Source: Endozoicomonas ascidiicola
GTDB taxonomy: Bacteria > Pseudomonadota > Gammaproteobacteria > Pseudomonadales > Endozoicomonadaceae
Assembly (NCBI RefSeq): GCF_001646945.1
Contig: NZ_LUTV01000006.1
Location: 221,241 to 258,453 of the forward strand
Length of the DNA: 37,213 nucleotides
Direction of reading: 5' to 3'
Shown: positions 16,154 through 24,782 of the stretch, one piece after another
Layout: the number at the start of each line of letters is the position of its first letter
Position numbering within the stretch: the stretch's first letter is position 1
Notes under the pieces: model-generated
The model's database searches: none
Seen by the model: the letters and a program-made list of their open reading frames with translations, nothing else
What the model was told of the DNA's origin: nothing
Program-made: the position numbers and the translations under genes

Positions 16154-18265
16154 ATGATCTCAAAACTGCGGCCAGCCAAGCGCATCCTGCCGTTCTTTTT
16201 GTCACTGTTTTTTACCGCAAGCGTTGCTCTGGCGGTCGACAAAGACATCAGCCAGCCCGTTCCCGAACTGAGCCCAAACCTGCAACAAGCCATTGCCAGC
16301 GTTCATGTGGTTCAGCTGCTCTCTAAAAGCCATTACCGCAAGGTGCCGCTGGATCAGGAGCATGTGGAAAAAGTCTTTGACCGTTATCTGGATCGACTTG
16401 ACCCTAACCGCAGTTTTTTTCTGCAGTCGGACATTGATGAGTTTGCGCCTTACCGCAAACAACTGGGCGAGTTACTGAAAAGTGGCGATCTGAACCCAGC
16501 CTTCGCGATTTTTAACCGCTACCGTGAACGGGCGGAAGAACGCGCCCGGTTCATGCTCGATCAGCTGGATAAAAACTTTGCCTCTCTTGACCTGAAGAAG
16601 AACGAATCTCTGATCATCGAGCGTAAAGATGAGCCCTGGCTGACTGACCGGAAAGCACAGCAGGACTTATGGGATAAACAGTTTAAAGACAGCGTCCTCA
16701 GCCAAAAGCTGAACCATAAAACTGATGACGAAATCATTTCACAGCTGCGCAGAAGAAACTCCAATCTGCTCAGACGACTGCACCAAAGCAAAAGCGAAGA
16801 CGCCTTTCAGACGTACATCAATGCCTTCGCTGGCATCTATGACCCACACACCCAATATTTCTCGCCACAAACTGCCGAGAATTTTGATATCAATATGAGT
16901 CTGTCTCTGGAAGGCATTGGCGCCGTGCTCTCTTCTGAGGATGAATACACAAAGGTGGTTAGCGTGGTGCCCGGAGGCCCTGCCGAAAAAGCAGGCCAAC
17001 TGAAGCCAGGTGACAAAATCATCAGTGTCGCTCAAGGTAAAAAAGGCGAACTTGAAGATGTGGTCGGCATGCGCCTTGACGATGTCGTCAAACTCATTCG
17101 TGGTGCAAAGCGTACATTGGTTCGTCTGGAAATCATTCCCGGCAGCAGCAAAGACAGCAGTACCCGAGTGTATGAGATCGTTCGTGACCAGGTAAAACTG
17201 GAAGAACAGGATGCATCCAGTCGAGTCATTGAGCTCACCGACAACGGAAAAACCAATCGCATTGGAGTGATTGAACTGCCTACGTTCTATATTGACTTCA
17301 AAGCAGCCCAATCCGGTGACCCTGATTACAAAAGCACAACCCGGGATGTTCGTCGATTAATAAAGGCGCTTGAGAAAAAGAACATCGATGGCCTCGTTAT
17401 CGATCTTCGTGGTAATGGCGGCGGTTCATTACAGGAAGCCAATGAATTAACCGGCCTGTTTATCGATAAAGGCCCAACCGTCATTGTTCGCAATAGCCGC
17501 GGCCGCTCAGATCAGCAGGAAGACCCAGACTCAACCCAGCTTTATGATGGCCCTATGGTGGTGATGATTGACCGCCTGAGCGCCTCCGCTTCGGAAATTT
17601 TTGCCGGCGCCATGCAGGATTACGGCCGGGCACTGGTGGTCGGCAGCCAGAGCTATGGCAAAGGCACAGTGCAAAGTATTCAGCCCTTGAACCATGGCCA
17701 GCTCAAACTGACTTTAGCTAAGTTTTACCGGGTCTCCGGTCAGAGCACCCAGAATCGTGGCGTCATCCCTGATATCACCTTCCCGTCGCTCTATGACGGC
17801 CGAGACATCGGAGAAGACACCCTCCCAGATGCCCTGCCATGGGATAATATTTCTCCCGCATCTTTCCGTCCGTACGCTGACTTCAGCCCCTACTTGCCTG
17901 AGTTGCAAAAGAAGCACGCCAGCAGAACCCGGGACAATGCGGATTTCGTTTATCTCCATGAGATGAAGGATTACTTTGAACATTACGAAAACCAGAAGAC
18001 CGTTTCCCTCAGTTCAGAGAAACGTCAACTGGAGCTACAAACCATGCGCAGCCAGCGTCTGGCCATTGAAAATCGTCTCAGAAAGTCCAGGGGCCAATCG
18101 CTACTGAACAATCTGGATGAACTGGAAGAGGCCAATGAAACTGAGCTGGAGCAGAAAAAGAAAGATAAAGAACCTGACGCCTTTCTCCAGGAAACCGGTG
18201 TTATTCTCTCTGATATGATCAAAGCGACGGATAATAAACAGCTCTTTACCCGACGATCACAATAA
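16154..18265 (+). CDS. prc: Carboxy-terminal processing protease Prc (Tsp)
   Basis: A periplasmic serine protease of family S41A that trims lipoprotein and murein-hydrolase partners and degrades tagged proteins. It has 703 residues (E. coli 682) and a signal peptide, ILPFFLSLFFTASVALA. The N-terminal helical domain contains LDPNRSFFLQSDI and YDPHTQYFSP. The PDZ domain begins around GIGAVLSSEDEYTKV. The catalytic dyad is Ser478 in RLSASASEIF and Lys503 in YGKGTVQ, with the same 25-residue spacing as in E. coli. A C-terminal helical, Glu/Lys-rich region (DUF3340-like) completes it. The gene starts after the 11-bp repeat array and ends at an intrinsic terminator, so it is probably monocistronic. 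Confidence 0.95.
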   Translation: MISKLRPAKRILPFFLSLFFTASVALAVDKDISQPVPELSPNLQQAIASVHVVQLLSKSHYRKVPLDQEHVEKVFDRYLDRLDPNRSFFLQSDIDEFAPYRKQLGELLKSGDLNPAFAIFNRYRERAEERARFMLDQLDKNFASLDLKKNESLIIERKDEPWLTDRKAQQDLWDKQFKDSVLSQKLNHKTDDEIISQLRRRNSNLLRRLHQSKSEDAFQTYINAFAGIYDPHTQYFSPQTAENFDINMSLSLEGIGAVLSSEDEYTKVVSVVPGGPAEKAGQLKPGDKIISVAQGKKGELEDVVGMRLDDVVKLIRGAKRTLVRLEIIPGSSKDSSTRVYEIVRDQVKLEEQDASSRVIELTDNGKTNRIGVIELPTFYIDFKAAQSGDPDYKSTTRDVRRLIKALEKKNIDGLVIDLRGNGGGSLQEANELTGLFIDKGPTVIVRNSRGRSDQQEDPDSTQLYDGPMVVMIDRLSASASEIFAGAMQDYGRALVVGSQSYGKGTVQSIQPLNHGQLKLTLAKFYRVSGQSTQNRGVIPDITFPSLYDGRDIGEDTLPDALPWDNISPASFRPYADFSPYLPELQKKHASRTRDNADFVYLHEMKDYFEHYENQKTVSLSSEKRQLELQTMRSQRLAIENRLRKSRGQSLLNNLDELEEANETELEQKKKDKEPDAFLQETGVILSDMIKATDNKQLFTRRSQ

Positions 18266-18287
18266 GCAGTCTCCAAGTTAATCAACG

Positions 18288-18316
18288 AACCCGCCTATTG
18301 CCGGGTTTTCTTTTCC
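18288..18316 (+). terminator. Intrinsic terminator of prc
   Basis: AACCCG...CGGGTT (18288-18293 with 18302-18307) is followed by TTCTTTTCC, 22 bases after the prc stop. Confidence 0.75.
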
Positions 18317-18377
18317 TAACAAGACCTCTTTGAACTATTGTTAGCATAAGAACCATCAAACATCTGCAGGTGATGTC

Positions 18378-18611
18378 ATGATGCACAAACCGCTTCATAA
18401 TCTTACAAATCTTTTCCAACAATTAGGCCTTGGCAAAGAACCCCGGGAGATTGAACGATTTCTCCAACAGCATTCCCTTGAGAGCAATACAAAACTGGAA
18501 GACGCTCAATTCTGGAATCCCTCCCAGAAAGCCTTTATTAAAGAGGAAAGAAATCAGGATGCAGACTGGTGCGAAGCCATCGACGAGCTGGATGCGCTTC
18601 TAAGACACTAA
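18378..18611 (+). CDS. DUF2789 family protein
   Basis: A 77-residue cytosolic protein of the DUF2789 family, common in gammaproteobacteria and of unknown function. The family pattern is visible: HNLTNLFQQLGLG near the start, DAQFWNPSQKAFIKEE in the middle and DADWCEAIDELDALLR at the end. Two ATG codons (18378 and 18381) can serve as start; CAGGTGATGTC just upstream supplies an AGGTG ribosome site. It is followed by a bidirectional terminator shared with the convergent proV. Confidence 0.85.
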   Translation: MMHKPLHNLTNLFQQLGLGKEPREIERFLQQHSLESNTKLEDAQFWNPSQKAFIKEERNQDADWCEAIDELDALLRH

Positions 18612-18627
18612 CTCGAAAATAGACACA

Positions 18628-18669
18628 TAAAAAAGAGTGGGACAGAAACCTATCCCATTCTTTTTTTTA
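18628..18669. terminator. Bidirectional terminator between DUF2789 gene and proV
   Basis: AAGAGTGGGA and TCCCATTCTT pair across a 9-base loop. A run of A precedes and a run of eight or nine T follows, so the hairpin can terminate transcripts from both convergent genes. Confidence 0.8.
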
Positions 18670-18677
18670 CGCGATAA

Positions 18678-19895
18678 TTAATGACTTGTCGCGGTTGAAG
18701 AATCACTAAGCACTTCCGCAAGGCTGGAACGTGACAGCAAACCCTGCAACTGACCATCATCGTCTATCACGGGCAGAGGGAAGTCGGTATCCAATGTATC
18801 CGGAATCACGGCTTCTAACAGAGAGTCCGCCTGAATAGCTGGCACCGTTTCGACCACGACTGTACTGATATTATTGTTACTGCCGGTCTCTACCGCTTCT
18901 TCCAGAGTTTCCTGGAGGATAATTCCCTGATAGCCATCGTCATTGATGTAATAGCCATACTCTTCAGATGACTTGCGCATCTGCTTAAGAGCTTCACCAA
19001 TGGTTTCTGCAGTAATACGGCACTCGGGCGGCTTCATTACCGTTTCCACCGTCAGAGCCCGGGCACGGTTGACATCTTTAACAAACGCTTCCACATAATC
19101 TGTTGCCGGGTTCAGCAGAATTTCTTCCGGTGCTCCCTGCTGAACCAACTCACCGTCTTTCAGAATGGCAATGCGATCGCCCAAACGAAGTGCTTCGTCC
19201 AGGTCGTGGGTGATAAAGACAATGGTCTTCTGCAGCTTACTCTGGAGTTCAATCAACTGATCCTGCATTTCACTACGGATCAACGGATCAAGGGCGGAGA
19301 AAGCTTCATCCATTAATAGGATTTCTGCGTCTGTACACAACGCCCGAGCCAGACCAACCCGCTGTTGCTGTCCGCCGGACAGTTGAGCCGGATACTGCTG
19401 CTCGTAACCGGAAAGCCCAACGGTATTCAGCCATTCCTGAGCTTTTTCTAACCGCTCTTTCTTGTTAACACCCTGAACCGTGAGACCGTAGGCCACATTA
19501 TCAATCACTGTTCGATGCGGCATCAGGCCGAACCGTTGGAAGACCATGGACATCTTCTGCTGCCGAAATGATTCCAGCTGTTTAGGGGAGAACTCGGTAA
19601 TATCCGCTCCCTCTACCAGAATTTCGCCTTCCGTTGGATCAATCAGACGGTTGAAGTGACGAATCAATGTGGACTTACCAGAACCGGAAAGCCCCATAAT
19701 CACAAAGATTTCGCCCGCATTCACTTCGATATTAATGTCCCGAAGCCCAAGCGTGTGCGCCGTATCCACCAGAATCTGGTCTTTCGACTCACCTTTATGC
19801 ACTCGCTCCATGACTTTCTTTGAGTTCTTACCAAACAACTTGTACAACCCGCGAATCTGAATCAGCGGCTGTTTCTCTGAATTAAGATCAGACAT
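18678..19895 (-). CDS. proV: Glycine betaine/proline ABC transporter, ATPase ProV
   Basis: The ATP-binding subunit of the ProU-type osmoprotectant importer, 405 residues from ATG 19895. That start has GGAGG well placed upstream and overlaps the proW stop by eight bases; a longer frame from 19988 runs back through proW and is rejected. Walker A is GLSGSGKST, the Q-loop VFQRFGLMPHRT, the signature LSGGQQQRVGLARAL, Walker B ILLMDEAFSALDP, and the switch His is in FITHDLDEA. The C-terminal part holds a CBS-domain pair (about 280-400), which in ProV/OpuAA proteins senses ionic strength. Last gene of proXWV. Confidence 0.96.
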   Translation of the reverse strand: MSDLNSEKQPLIQIRGLYKLFGKNSKKVMERVHKGESKDQILVDTAHTLGLRDINIEVNAGEIFVIMGLSGSGKSTLIRHFNRLIDPTEGEILVEGADITEFSPKQLESFRQQKMSMVFQRFGLMPHRTVIDNVAYGLTVQGVNKKERLEKAQEWLNTVGLSGYEQQYPAQLSGGQQQRVGLARALCTDAEILLMDEAFSALDPLIRSEMQDQLIELQSKLQKTIVFITHDLDEALRLGDRIAILKDGELVQQGAPEEILLNPATDYVEAFVKDVNRARALTVETVMKPPECRITAETIGEALKQMRKSSEEYGYYINDDGYQGIILQETLEEAVETGSNNNISTVVVETVPAIQADSLLEAVIPDTLDTDFPLPVIDDDGQLQGLLSRSSLAEVLSDSSTATSH

Positions 19896-20787
19896 GTCCG
19901 GCACCTCCAAGATGTCTCTGAGTCCGACGGGCATAAGCCTGCGAAACCCGGTCAAAGATGATGGCCAGGGCGACAATGGCCAGGCCATTTAACAGCCCAA
20001 GGGTGAAGTACTGGTTGGTGATGGATTTCAATACCGGCTGCCCAAGGCCTTTCACACCGATCATGGAGGCAATAACCACCATGGCCAGCGCCATCATGAT
20101 GGTCTGGTTAATACCCGCCATAATGTTTGGCATCGCTAATGGTAACTGAACACCGAGTAACCGTTGGGTTGGGCTTGCGCCGTAGGCGGTTGCCGCTTCA
20201 AGCACTTCTTCATCCACCAATCTGATACCCAGATTGGTCAAACGGATGACCGGAGGGATGGCGTAAATCACGACGGCAATAACGCCGGGGATTTTCCCGA
20301 TACCCAGCAACATAACAACAGGGATCAAATAAACGAAGGCTGGCATGGTCTGCATAATATCCAGCATCGGCGTCACTATTTTCTGAACACGATCCGATCG
20401 AGCCATAGCGATACCAATGGGAACCCCAAGAGCGATTGATAGCAGTGTACATACAGTAATAACACTGAGGGTTCGCATGGTATTTTCCCACATACCAAAA
20501 TAACCAATGGCCAGCATGGAGCAGACGACACCCAGACACAGTTTCCAGGAGCGGCCAGCCGCATAAGTAAACCCGGCAATGGCTGCAAGAACAAGCCACC
20601 AGGGGGAACTGATCAACAGGTTTTCAAACCAGATAAGAAAAGAGAGGAGCGGGTCAAAGAAGGATTCGATCAGGTCGCCGTATTCACGGGAGAAATCCCG
20701 GTAAGCGCCATCCAGTGTTTTTCGTAGTGTAATAATGTCACTTCGATCCATATCTGGAAACGAAGTAAGCCAGGATTCCTTAGCCAT
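19888..20787 (-). CDS. proW: Glycine betaine/proline ABC transporter, permease ProW
   Basis: The inner-membrane permease of the ProU-type system, 299 residues. An N-terminal amphipathic region (SFPDMDRSDIITLRKTLDGA) leads to about seven membrane segments. The binding-protein-dependent permease (EAA) loop is seen in EVLEAATAYGASPTQRLLGVQLPLAMPNIMAG. It is preceded by proX with a 162-base gap and overlaps proV by eight bases, so ProW and ProV are likely translationally coupled. Confidence 0.95.
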   Translation of the reverse strand: MAKESWLTSFPDMDRSDIITLRKTLDGAYRDFSREYGDLIESFFDPLLSFLIWFENLLISSPWWLVLAAIAGFTYAAGRSWKLCLGVVCSMLAIGYFGMWENTMRTLSVITVCTLLSIALGVPIGIAMARSDRVQKIVTPMLDIMQTMPAFVYLIPVVMLLGIGKIPGVIAVVIYAIPPVIRLTNLGIRLVDEEVLEAATAYGASPTQRLLGVQLPLAMPNIMAGINQTIMMALAMVVIASMIGVKGLGQPVLKSITNQYFTLGLLNGLAIVALAIIFDRVSQAYARRTQRHLGGAGHV

Positions 20788-20892
20788 AAACTTCAGCCTT
20801 TATTTTTATTAATACTTTTGTCTTTGAAATGTATACGACAGAGTAATACTATCGAATACCTTTTACTGTCCAAACACGTCAAGTATGTGAAT

Positions 20893-20924
20893 GGCGGTGG
20901 CTACACAAACATCTCGGTGCAACC
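20893..20924 (-). other. Stem-loop in the proX-proW gap
   Basis: On the minus strand GGTGG(TTGC)...(GTAG)CCACC can form a hairpin within the 162-base gap after proX. Such a structure often lets the binding-protein mRNA be more abundant than the permease mRNA. No T-run follows, so read-through into proWV is expected. Confidence 0.35.
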
Positions 20925-20949
20925 ACCATTGCACAAAGGCGGCTAATTA

Positions 20950-22053
20950 TTAATTTTCCAGCGCTGCCAGCTTCATCTTAACAGTTTCAGCAGTTTCAGC
21001 AGACATCCACTGAGTCCAGGTATCTTCATAATTCGCGAAGAAATATTCCATGGCCACATCGCCGTCAGCCTGATTGTCTTCCATCCAAGCCAGGATTTCA
21101 TTCATCTGCTGGTTGGTGAAAGAACGAGTCGCCAGATAATCAAACGCTGCTGGCGCCTTAGCTGCAAAACTTTCTGTGGTAATGGTATTTACCGGAGAAG
21201 GTGGATACATGGTCACTTTCGGTGATTCACAATCTTCTTTGGTAATACAGTTAACGAACTCTTCTTCATCAATGCCGGAACCAAAGTCAACTTTCACCAT
21301 TTCGTACTTACCGAGCACGGAAGAAGGCGCCCAGTAATAACCAAACCATGCTTCGTCACGCTCATAAGCTTTGGCAATAGCACCAGACATCGCCGCACCG
21401 GAACCCGGATCAACCAGCTCAAAGCCATCATCTTCCAGTTTCAGTGCACGGAAAAGGTTGCCAGAGTTGATCTGGCAGTTCCAACCGGCTGGGCAGCCGT
21501 AGAAGGCAGAAAGATCAGGATTCTCAGGATGTTTGAAGAGATCAGCGTTTTTGCGAACACCTTCAATGGTTTTCAGCTCTGGATTGGCTTCAACCATGTA
21601 CTTAGGTACCCAGAAACCTTCTTCACCACCTTCTGAGAGCGATTTACCCGCATAACGAAGGCGCTTTTCTTCAACACCTTTATCAAACGCCACTCTCATG
21701 GAGTTACTCCACATTTCCGGCGCGATATCAGGCTCCCCTTTTTCAGTCATGGATGCACCAGTAGCCATAGTGTTACCTGGCACCAGTTCAACAGAACAAC
21801 CGTATACATTTTCCAGAACGAACTCATCAATGTGTGCCATCAGTGTGGCCGAGTTCCAGTTCATATCCGCAATGGTCACATCGCCGCAAGCTTGAGCTGG
21901 GGCTGCCTCAACAGCCACTGTTTCTGCAACTGTCACTTCAGGAGCGCTTTGCGCAACGGTCGATTCAGGCGTCGTCTCAGAAGAATTATTGTAAATAACT
22001 GCAGCAGCAATGGCTGCAAGTACGGCACCGGCCGTCAATGATCGCTTTAGCAT
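20950..22053 (-). CDS. proX: Glycine betaine-binding protein ProX (OpuAC family)
   Basis: The substrate-binding subunit of the importer, 367 residues. A hydrophobic N-terminus (LTAGAVLAAIAAAVIY) lacks an obvious signal-peptidase or lipobox site, so it may be an uncleaved anchor. A linker of about 35 residues rich in Ala, Glu, Thr and Val follows before the first Cys. The OpuAC domain begins at DVTIADMNWNSA and includes the ligand-site type PEMWSNSMR and FGYYWAPSSVLGKYEMVKV. The Cys pairs in FYGCPAGWNC and VNCITKEDCES suggest disulphides. First gene of the minus-strand proXWV operon, with a regulatory motif in its promoter. Confidence 0.92.
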   Translation of the reverse strand: MLKRSLTAGAVLAAIAAAVIYNNSSETTPESTVAQSAPEVTVAETVAVEAAPAQACGDVTIADMNWNSATLMAHIDEFVLENVYGCSVELVPGNTMATGASMTEKGEPDIAPEMWSNSMRVAFDKGVEEKRLRYAGKSLSEGGEEGFWVPKYMVEANPELKTIEGVRKNADLFKHPENPDLSAFYGCPAGWNCQINSGNLFRALKLEDDGFELVDPGSGAAMSGAIAKAYERDEAWFGYYWAPSSVLGKYEMVKVDFGSGIDEEEFVNCITKEDCESPKVTMYPPSPVNTITTESFAAKAPAAFDYLATRSFTNQQMNEILAWMEDNQADGDVAMEYFFANYEDTWTQWMSAETAETVKMKLAALEN

Positions 22054-22096
22054 TTTTATACCTTATTTCAATGCAAATCCATTTCTCACGATCGAT

Positions 22097-22127
22097 AATT
22101 TACACGTCTAATGATTAGATATCAAAT
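22097..22127 (-). promoter_or_regulatory. proX promoter with putative CosR/EctR-like operator
   Basis: On the minus strand TTGATA (22125-22120), a 17-base spacer and TAAATT (22102-22097) make a good sigma70-type promoter 44 to 72 bases upstream of proX. The -35 lies inside ATTTGATATCTAATCATT (22127-22110), which matches the betT-upstream motif ATTTGAACTCTAATAATT at 15 of 18 positions. A repressor bound here would block polymerase. Confidence 0.55.
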
Positions 22128-22152
22128 CACTTTCAGCAACCTGAGTACCAGT

Positions 22153-22632
22153 TCACGACGCTTCTGAACCTATATCCAGCAGTGGTGCTGCCTCTATAGA
22201 CTCCGCATCCATCATGCTGGCAACCCGTTGAAGCGTAGATAACATCTGGGTTTTTTCCCACGGCTCAAGAGCTTCAAAACGCTCAATGAATTTTTCATGG
22301 AGTAAGGTTGGCGCCGTGCCAAGCACTGATCGACCCAAATCCGTGAGCCGGGCATTCACGATGCGTTTATCGTGAGTGCTGCGTACTCGCTCAAGGTATT
22401 GTCGTTCTTCCAACCGATTGAGAATGGTAGTCACCGTCGCCTGGCTTAGGGAAACGTCCTGAGAGAGCCGTTTCACCGTTACATCACCCAGATCATTAAT
22501 GGATTTCAACACCATAATCTGCGGCGTTGTCAGGCCACAGGTTTTAATCAGCCGTTTGGAATGCAGGTCCGTTGCACGAATAATTCTTCTCAAAGAAATG
22601 AGTACGTCAGTCCAATAATGCGGTTCGTTCAT
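22153..22632 (-). CDS. MarR-family regulator, CosR/EctR-like
   Basis: A 159-residue winged-helix regulator. The N-terminal dimer helix reads LISLRRIIRATDLHSKRL. The recognition region is LSQDVSLSQATVTTILNRLEERQYLERVR with the wing THDKRIVNARLTDLG, and the end helix WEKTQMLSTLQRVASMMDA. These features resemble the CosR/EctR group, which represses compatible-solute synthesis and uptake at low salinity, from memory of Vibrio and methylotroph members. It lies between proXWV (same strand, downstream) and betT (divergent), supporting local control of both. The gene name is not assigned because orthology cannot be tested here. Confidence 0.8.
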   Translation of the reverse strand: MNEPHYWTDVLISLRRIIRATDLHSKRLIKTCGLTTPQIMVLKSINDLGDVTVKRLSQDVSLSQATVTTILNRLEERQYLERVRSTHDKRIVNARLTDLGRSVLGTAPTLLHEKFIERFEALEPWEKTQMLSTLQRVASMMDAESIEAAPLLDIGSEAS

Positions 22633-22657
22633 TCACTCAATCCACTAACAACACAAC

Positions 22658-22670
22658 ATTAATTATTAAT
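22658..22670. promoter_or_regulatory. AT-rich palindrome upstream of the MarR-type gene
   Basis: ATTAAT-T-ATTAAT is a 13-bp palindrome 26 bases upstream of the regulator start. It could be an autoregulatory operator, although simple A/T richness could also explain it. Confidence 0.3.
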
Positions 22671-22726
22671 AACTATCAATTAACCACTCCTGACAACACA
22701 GTTTCTTTAGACAGGAATGCCCATAC

Positions 22727-22764
22727 TATAATATTGAACTCAAATTATTTGAACTCTAATAATT
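22727..22764 (+). promoter_or_regulatory. betT promoter with tandem operator-like motifs
   Basis: A perfect TATAAT is at 22727-22732. Just downstream, TTGAACTC occurs twice, 15 bases apart (22734 and 22749), and TCAAATTATTTGA (22740-22752) is a 13-bp palindrome. The second copy forms ATTTGAACTCTAATAATT (22747-22764), shared with the proX promoter. An alternative promoter reads TTGAAC-17-TAATAA within the repeats. Either way the motif overlaps core promoter or start site. Confidence 0.55.
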
Positions 22765-22814
22765 TATCTCTACAATTAGTTGGAGCCTCAGTCATATAAG
22801 CAGTAGTTGGCTCC

Positions 22815-24779
22815 ATGGGAAATTTGAAAGCAAAACACGTCATTAATCCACCCGTTTTTTTCAGCGCCTCCGCATTGATCCTTCTTCTTGTGGGATACAC
22901 GGTATTCTTTCCGGACGACGCCGATTTTCGTTTTACGCTTCTCCAGTCCTCCATAATGACCAACTACAGTTGGTTTTATGTGATGGCAGTGGCATTGATC
23001 CTGATCTGTGTCGCCTACCTTGGACTTTCCCGTTATGGAAATATAAAGCTAGGACCCGACCACTCAGAACCCGCCTTCAGTTTTGGCTCCTGGTTTGCCA
23101 TGCTGTTTTCTGCAGGCATGGGCATTGGTCTGATGTTTTTTGGCGTAGCTGAACCTGTGCTCCATTTTATGTCACCGCCAGTGGGTGAATCGGGCACCAT
23201 TGAAGCAGCGAAGCAAGCCATGGAAATCACCTTTTTCCATTGGGGACTTCATGCCTGGGCCATTTATGCCATTGTCGCTCTGATACTGGCATTTTTTGGT
23301 TATCGTCACGGTTTGCCTCTCACCCTTCGTTCAGCACTGTACCCGCTTATTGGCGATCGAATTTATGGCATCGCAGGTCACGCCATTGATGTATTTGCCA
23401 TTCTGGGCACGATTTTTGGTGTTGCCACCGCCCTTGGCTATGGCGTATTGCAAGTCAATTCCGGGCTGAACTACCTGTTTGGTGTTGAAATAAGCACCAA
23501 CACACAGGTCATACTGATTATTGTGATCACTGCGCTTGCCACGCTTTCAGTGGCCACAGGGCTCGAAAAGGGCATTCGCAGACTTTCCGAGTTAAACCTG
23601 TTACTGGCACTTATGCTGTTAGTCATGGTGGTCGCACTTGGCCCTACCGTGTTGCTCATGCAACTGTTTGTACAGAATACCGGCGGCTACCTATCCGACA
23701 TTGTTAATAAGACGTTTAATTTATACGCCTATCAGCCCACCGAATGGATCGGTGGCTGGACGTTGTTCTACTGGGCCTGGTGGCTTTCCTGGTCACCATT
23801 TGTGGGGATGTTTATTGCCAGAATTTCCCGCGGCCGAACCATACGTGAATTTGTTATGGGCGTACTGTTTGTCCCTACCGGTCTAACCCTGATTTGGATG
23901 ACCGCTTTTGGTAACACCGCCATTGATATGATTCTTCATCATGGCTATACAGCCCTTGGTGAAGCTGTGCAAACGGATGTTCCCATTGCGCTGTTTAAAT
24001 TTCTCGAGCACTTCCCTTTCTCAAACGTGCTCTCCATGATCGCCATTGCCATGGTAGTGATTTTTTTTGTCACCTCTTCCGACTCCAGCGCCATGGTGGT
24101 TGATATGCTGGCATCCGGTGGCAGCAACAAAACACCACTCTGGCAACGCATTTTCTGGTCCAGCATGATTGGTATTGTGGCCATGGTTCTGCTGCTGGCT
24201 GGCGGTCTGAAAGCGTTGCAAACCGTGACGATTGCCTCGGCTTTGCCCTTTTCAGTCATTCTCTTGATCTCTGCCTATGGGCTACTGAAAGCGCTGGCCA
24301 TTGATGCGGCAAAGAAAGAAAGTTTAACCACCACACGACTCACGCCCAAAGTCGGCCAGAAAACCATTCCCTGGCAAAAACGCCTGGCGGTGTTGGTTCA
24401 TTACCCAAGGCGCAAGGATGTTAAACAGTTCATCACTGAAAGAGTGCTACCAGCCATGGAGTCCGTGGCTGGCGAACTTGGCAAACAAGGTGTTGAAAGC
24501 ACGATTCAATTGGAAACAGAAAAGCAAATCCCCAGCCTCGTGGTACTTCATGGGGATGAAGTGGACTTTTTCTACAAAGTCACGCCCCGTGCTTACCTGC
24601 AACCAACCTTTATGCTCGATGATGAGGACGACGAAGACCTTGAATATTTCCGAGCAGAGGTATTCCTCCGTGAAGGCGGTCAGGGTTACGACATTATGGG
24701 GTGGACGCAGGATCAGGTGATTGGTGATATTATTGACCAATACGAAAAGCACATGAACTTTCTGCAAATGGTGCGATAA
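22815..24779 (+). CDS. betT: BCCT-family choline/betaine transporter, BetT-like
   Basis: A 654-residue inner-membrane transporter with about 12 membrane segments and a long cytosolic C-terminus, as in E. coli BetT (677). The diagnostic segments are GSWFAMLFSAGMGIGLMFFG and VAEPVLHF, the BCCT signature GGWTLFYWAWWLSWSPFVG, and FIARISRGRTIREF. SSDSSAMVVDMLASGG matches BetT rather than CaiT. The tail (about 515-654) has the DEVDFFYKVTPR and EVFLREGGQGYDIMGW segments of the BetT C-terminal domain, which takes part in osmotic control. Choline is the likely substrate, but no betAB genes are in the window, so betaine uptake is possible. The DUF2237 gene starts three bases after its stop. Confidence 0.88.
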   Translation: MGNLKAKHVINPPVFFSASALILLLVGYTVFFPDDADFRFTLLQSSIMTNYSWFYVMAVALILICVAYLGLSRYGNIKLGPDHSEPAFSFGSWFAMLFSAGMGIGLMFFGVAEPVLHFMSPPVGESGTIEAAKQAMEITFFHWGLHAWAIYAIVALILAFFGYRHGLPLTLRSALYPLIGDRIYGIAGHAIDVFAILGTIFGVATALGYGVLQVNSGLNYLFGVEISTNTQVILIIVITALATLSVATGLEKGIRRLSELNLLLALMLLVMVVALGPTVLLMQLFVQNTGGYLSDIVNKTFNLYAYQPTEWIGGWTLFYWAWWLSWSPFVGMFIARISRGRTIREFVMGVLFVPTGLTLIWMTAFGNTAIDMILHHGYTALGEAVQTDVPIALFKFLEHFPFSNVLSMIAIAMVVIFFVTSSDSSAMVVDMLASGGSNKTPLWQRIFWSSMIGIVAMVLLLAGGLKALQTVTIASALPFSVILLISAYGLLKALAIDAAKKESLTTTRLTPKVGQKTIPWQKRLAVLVHYPRRKDVKQFITERVLPAMESVAGELGKQGVESTIQLETEKQIPSLVVLHGDEVDFFYKVTPRAYLQPTFMLDDEDDEDLEYFRAEVFLREGGQGYDIMGWTQDQVIGDIIDQYEKHMNFLQMVR

Positions 24780-24782
24780 GAA

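Noticed and set aside
19896-19988. 31-residue N-terminal extension of ProV
   Set aside because: It lies inside proW; ATG 19895 has a strong GGAGG site and matches the family start.
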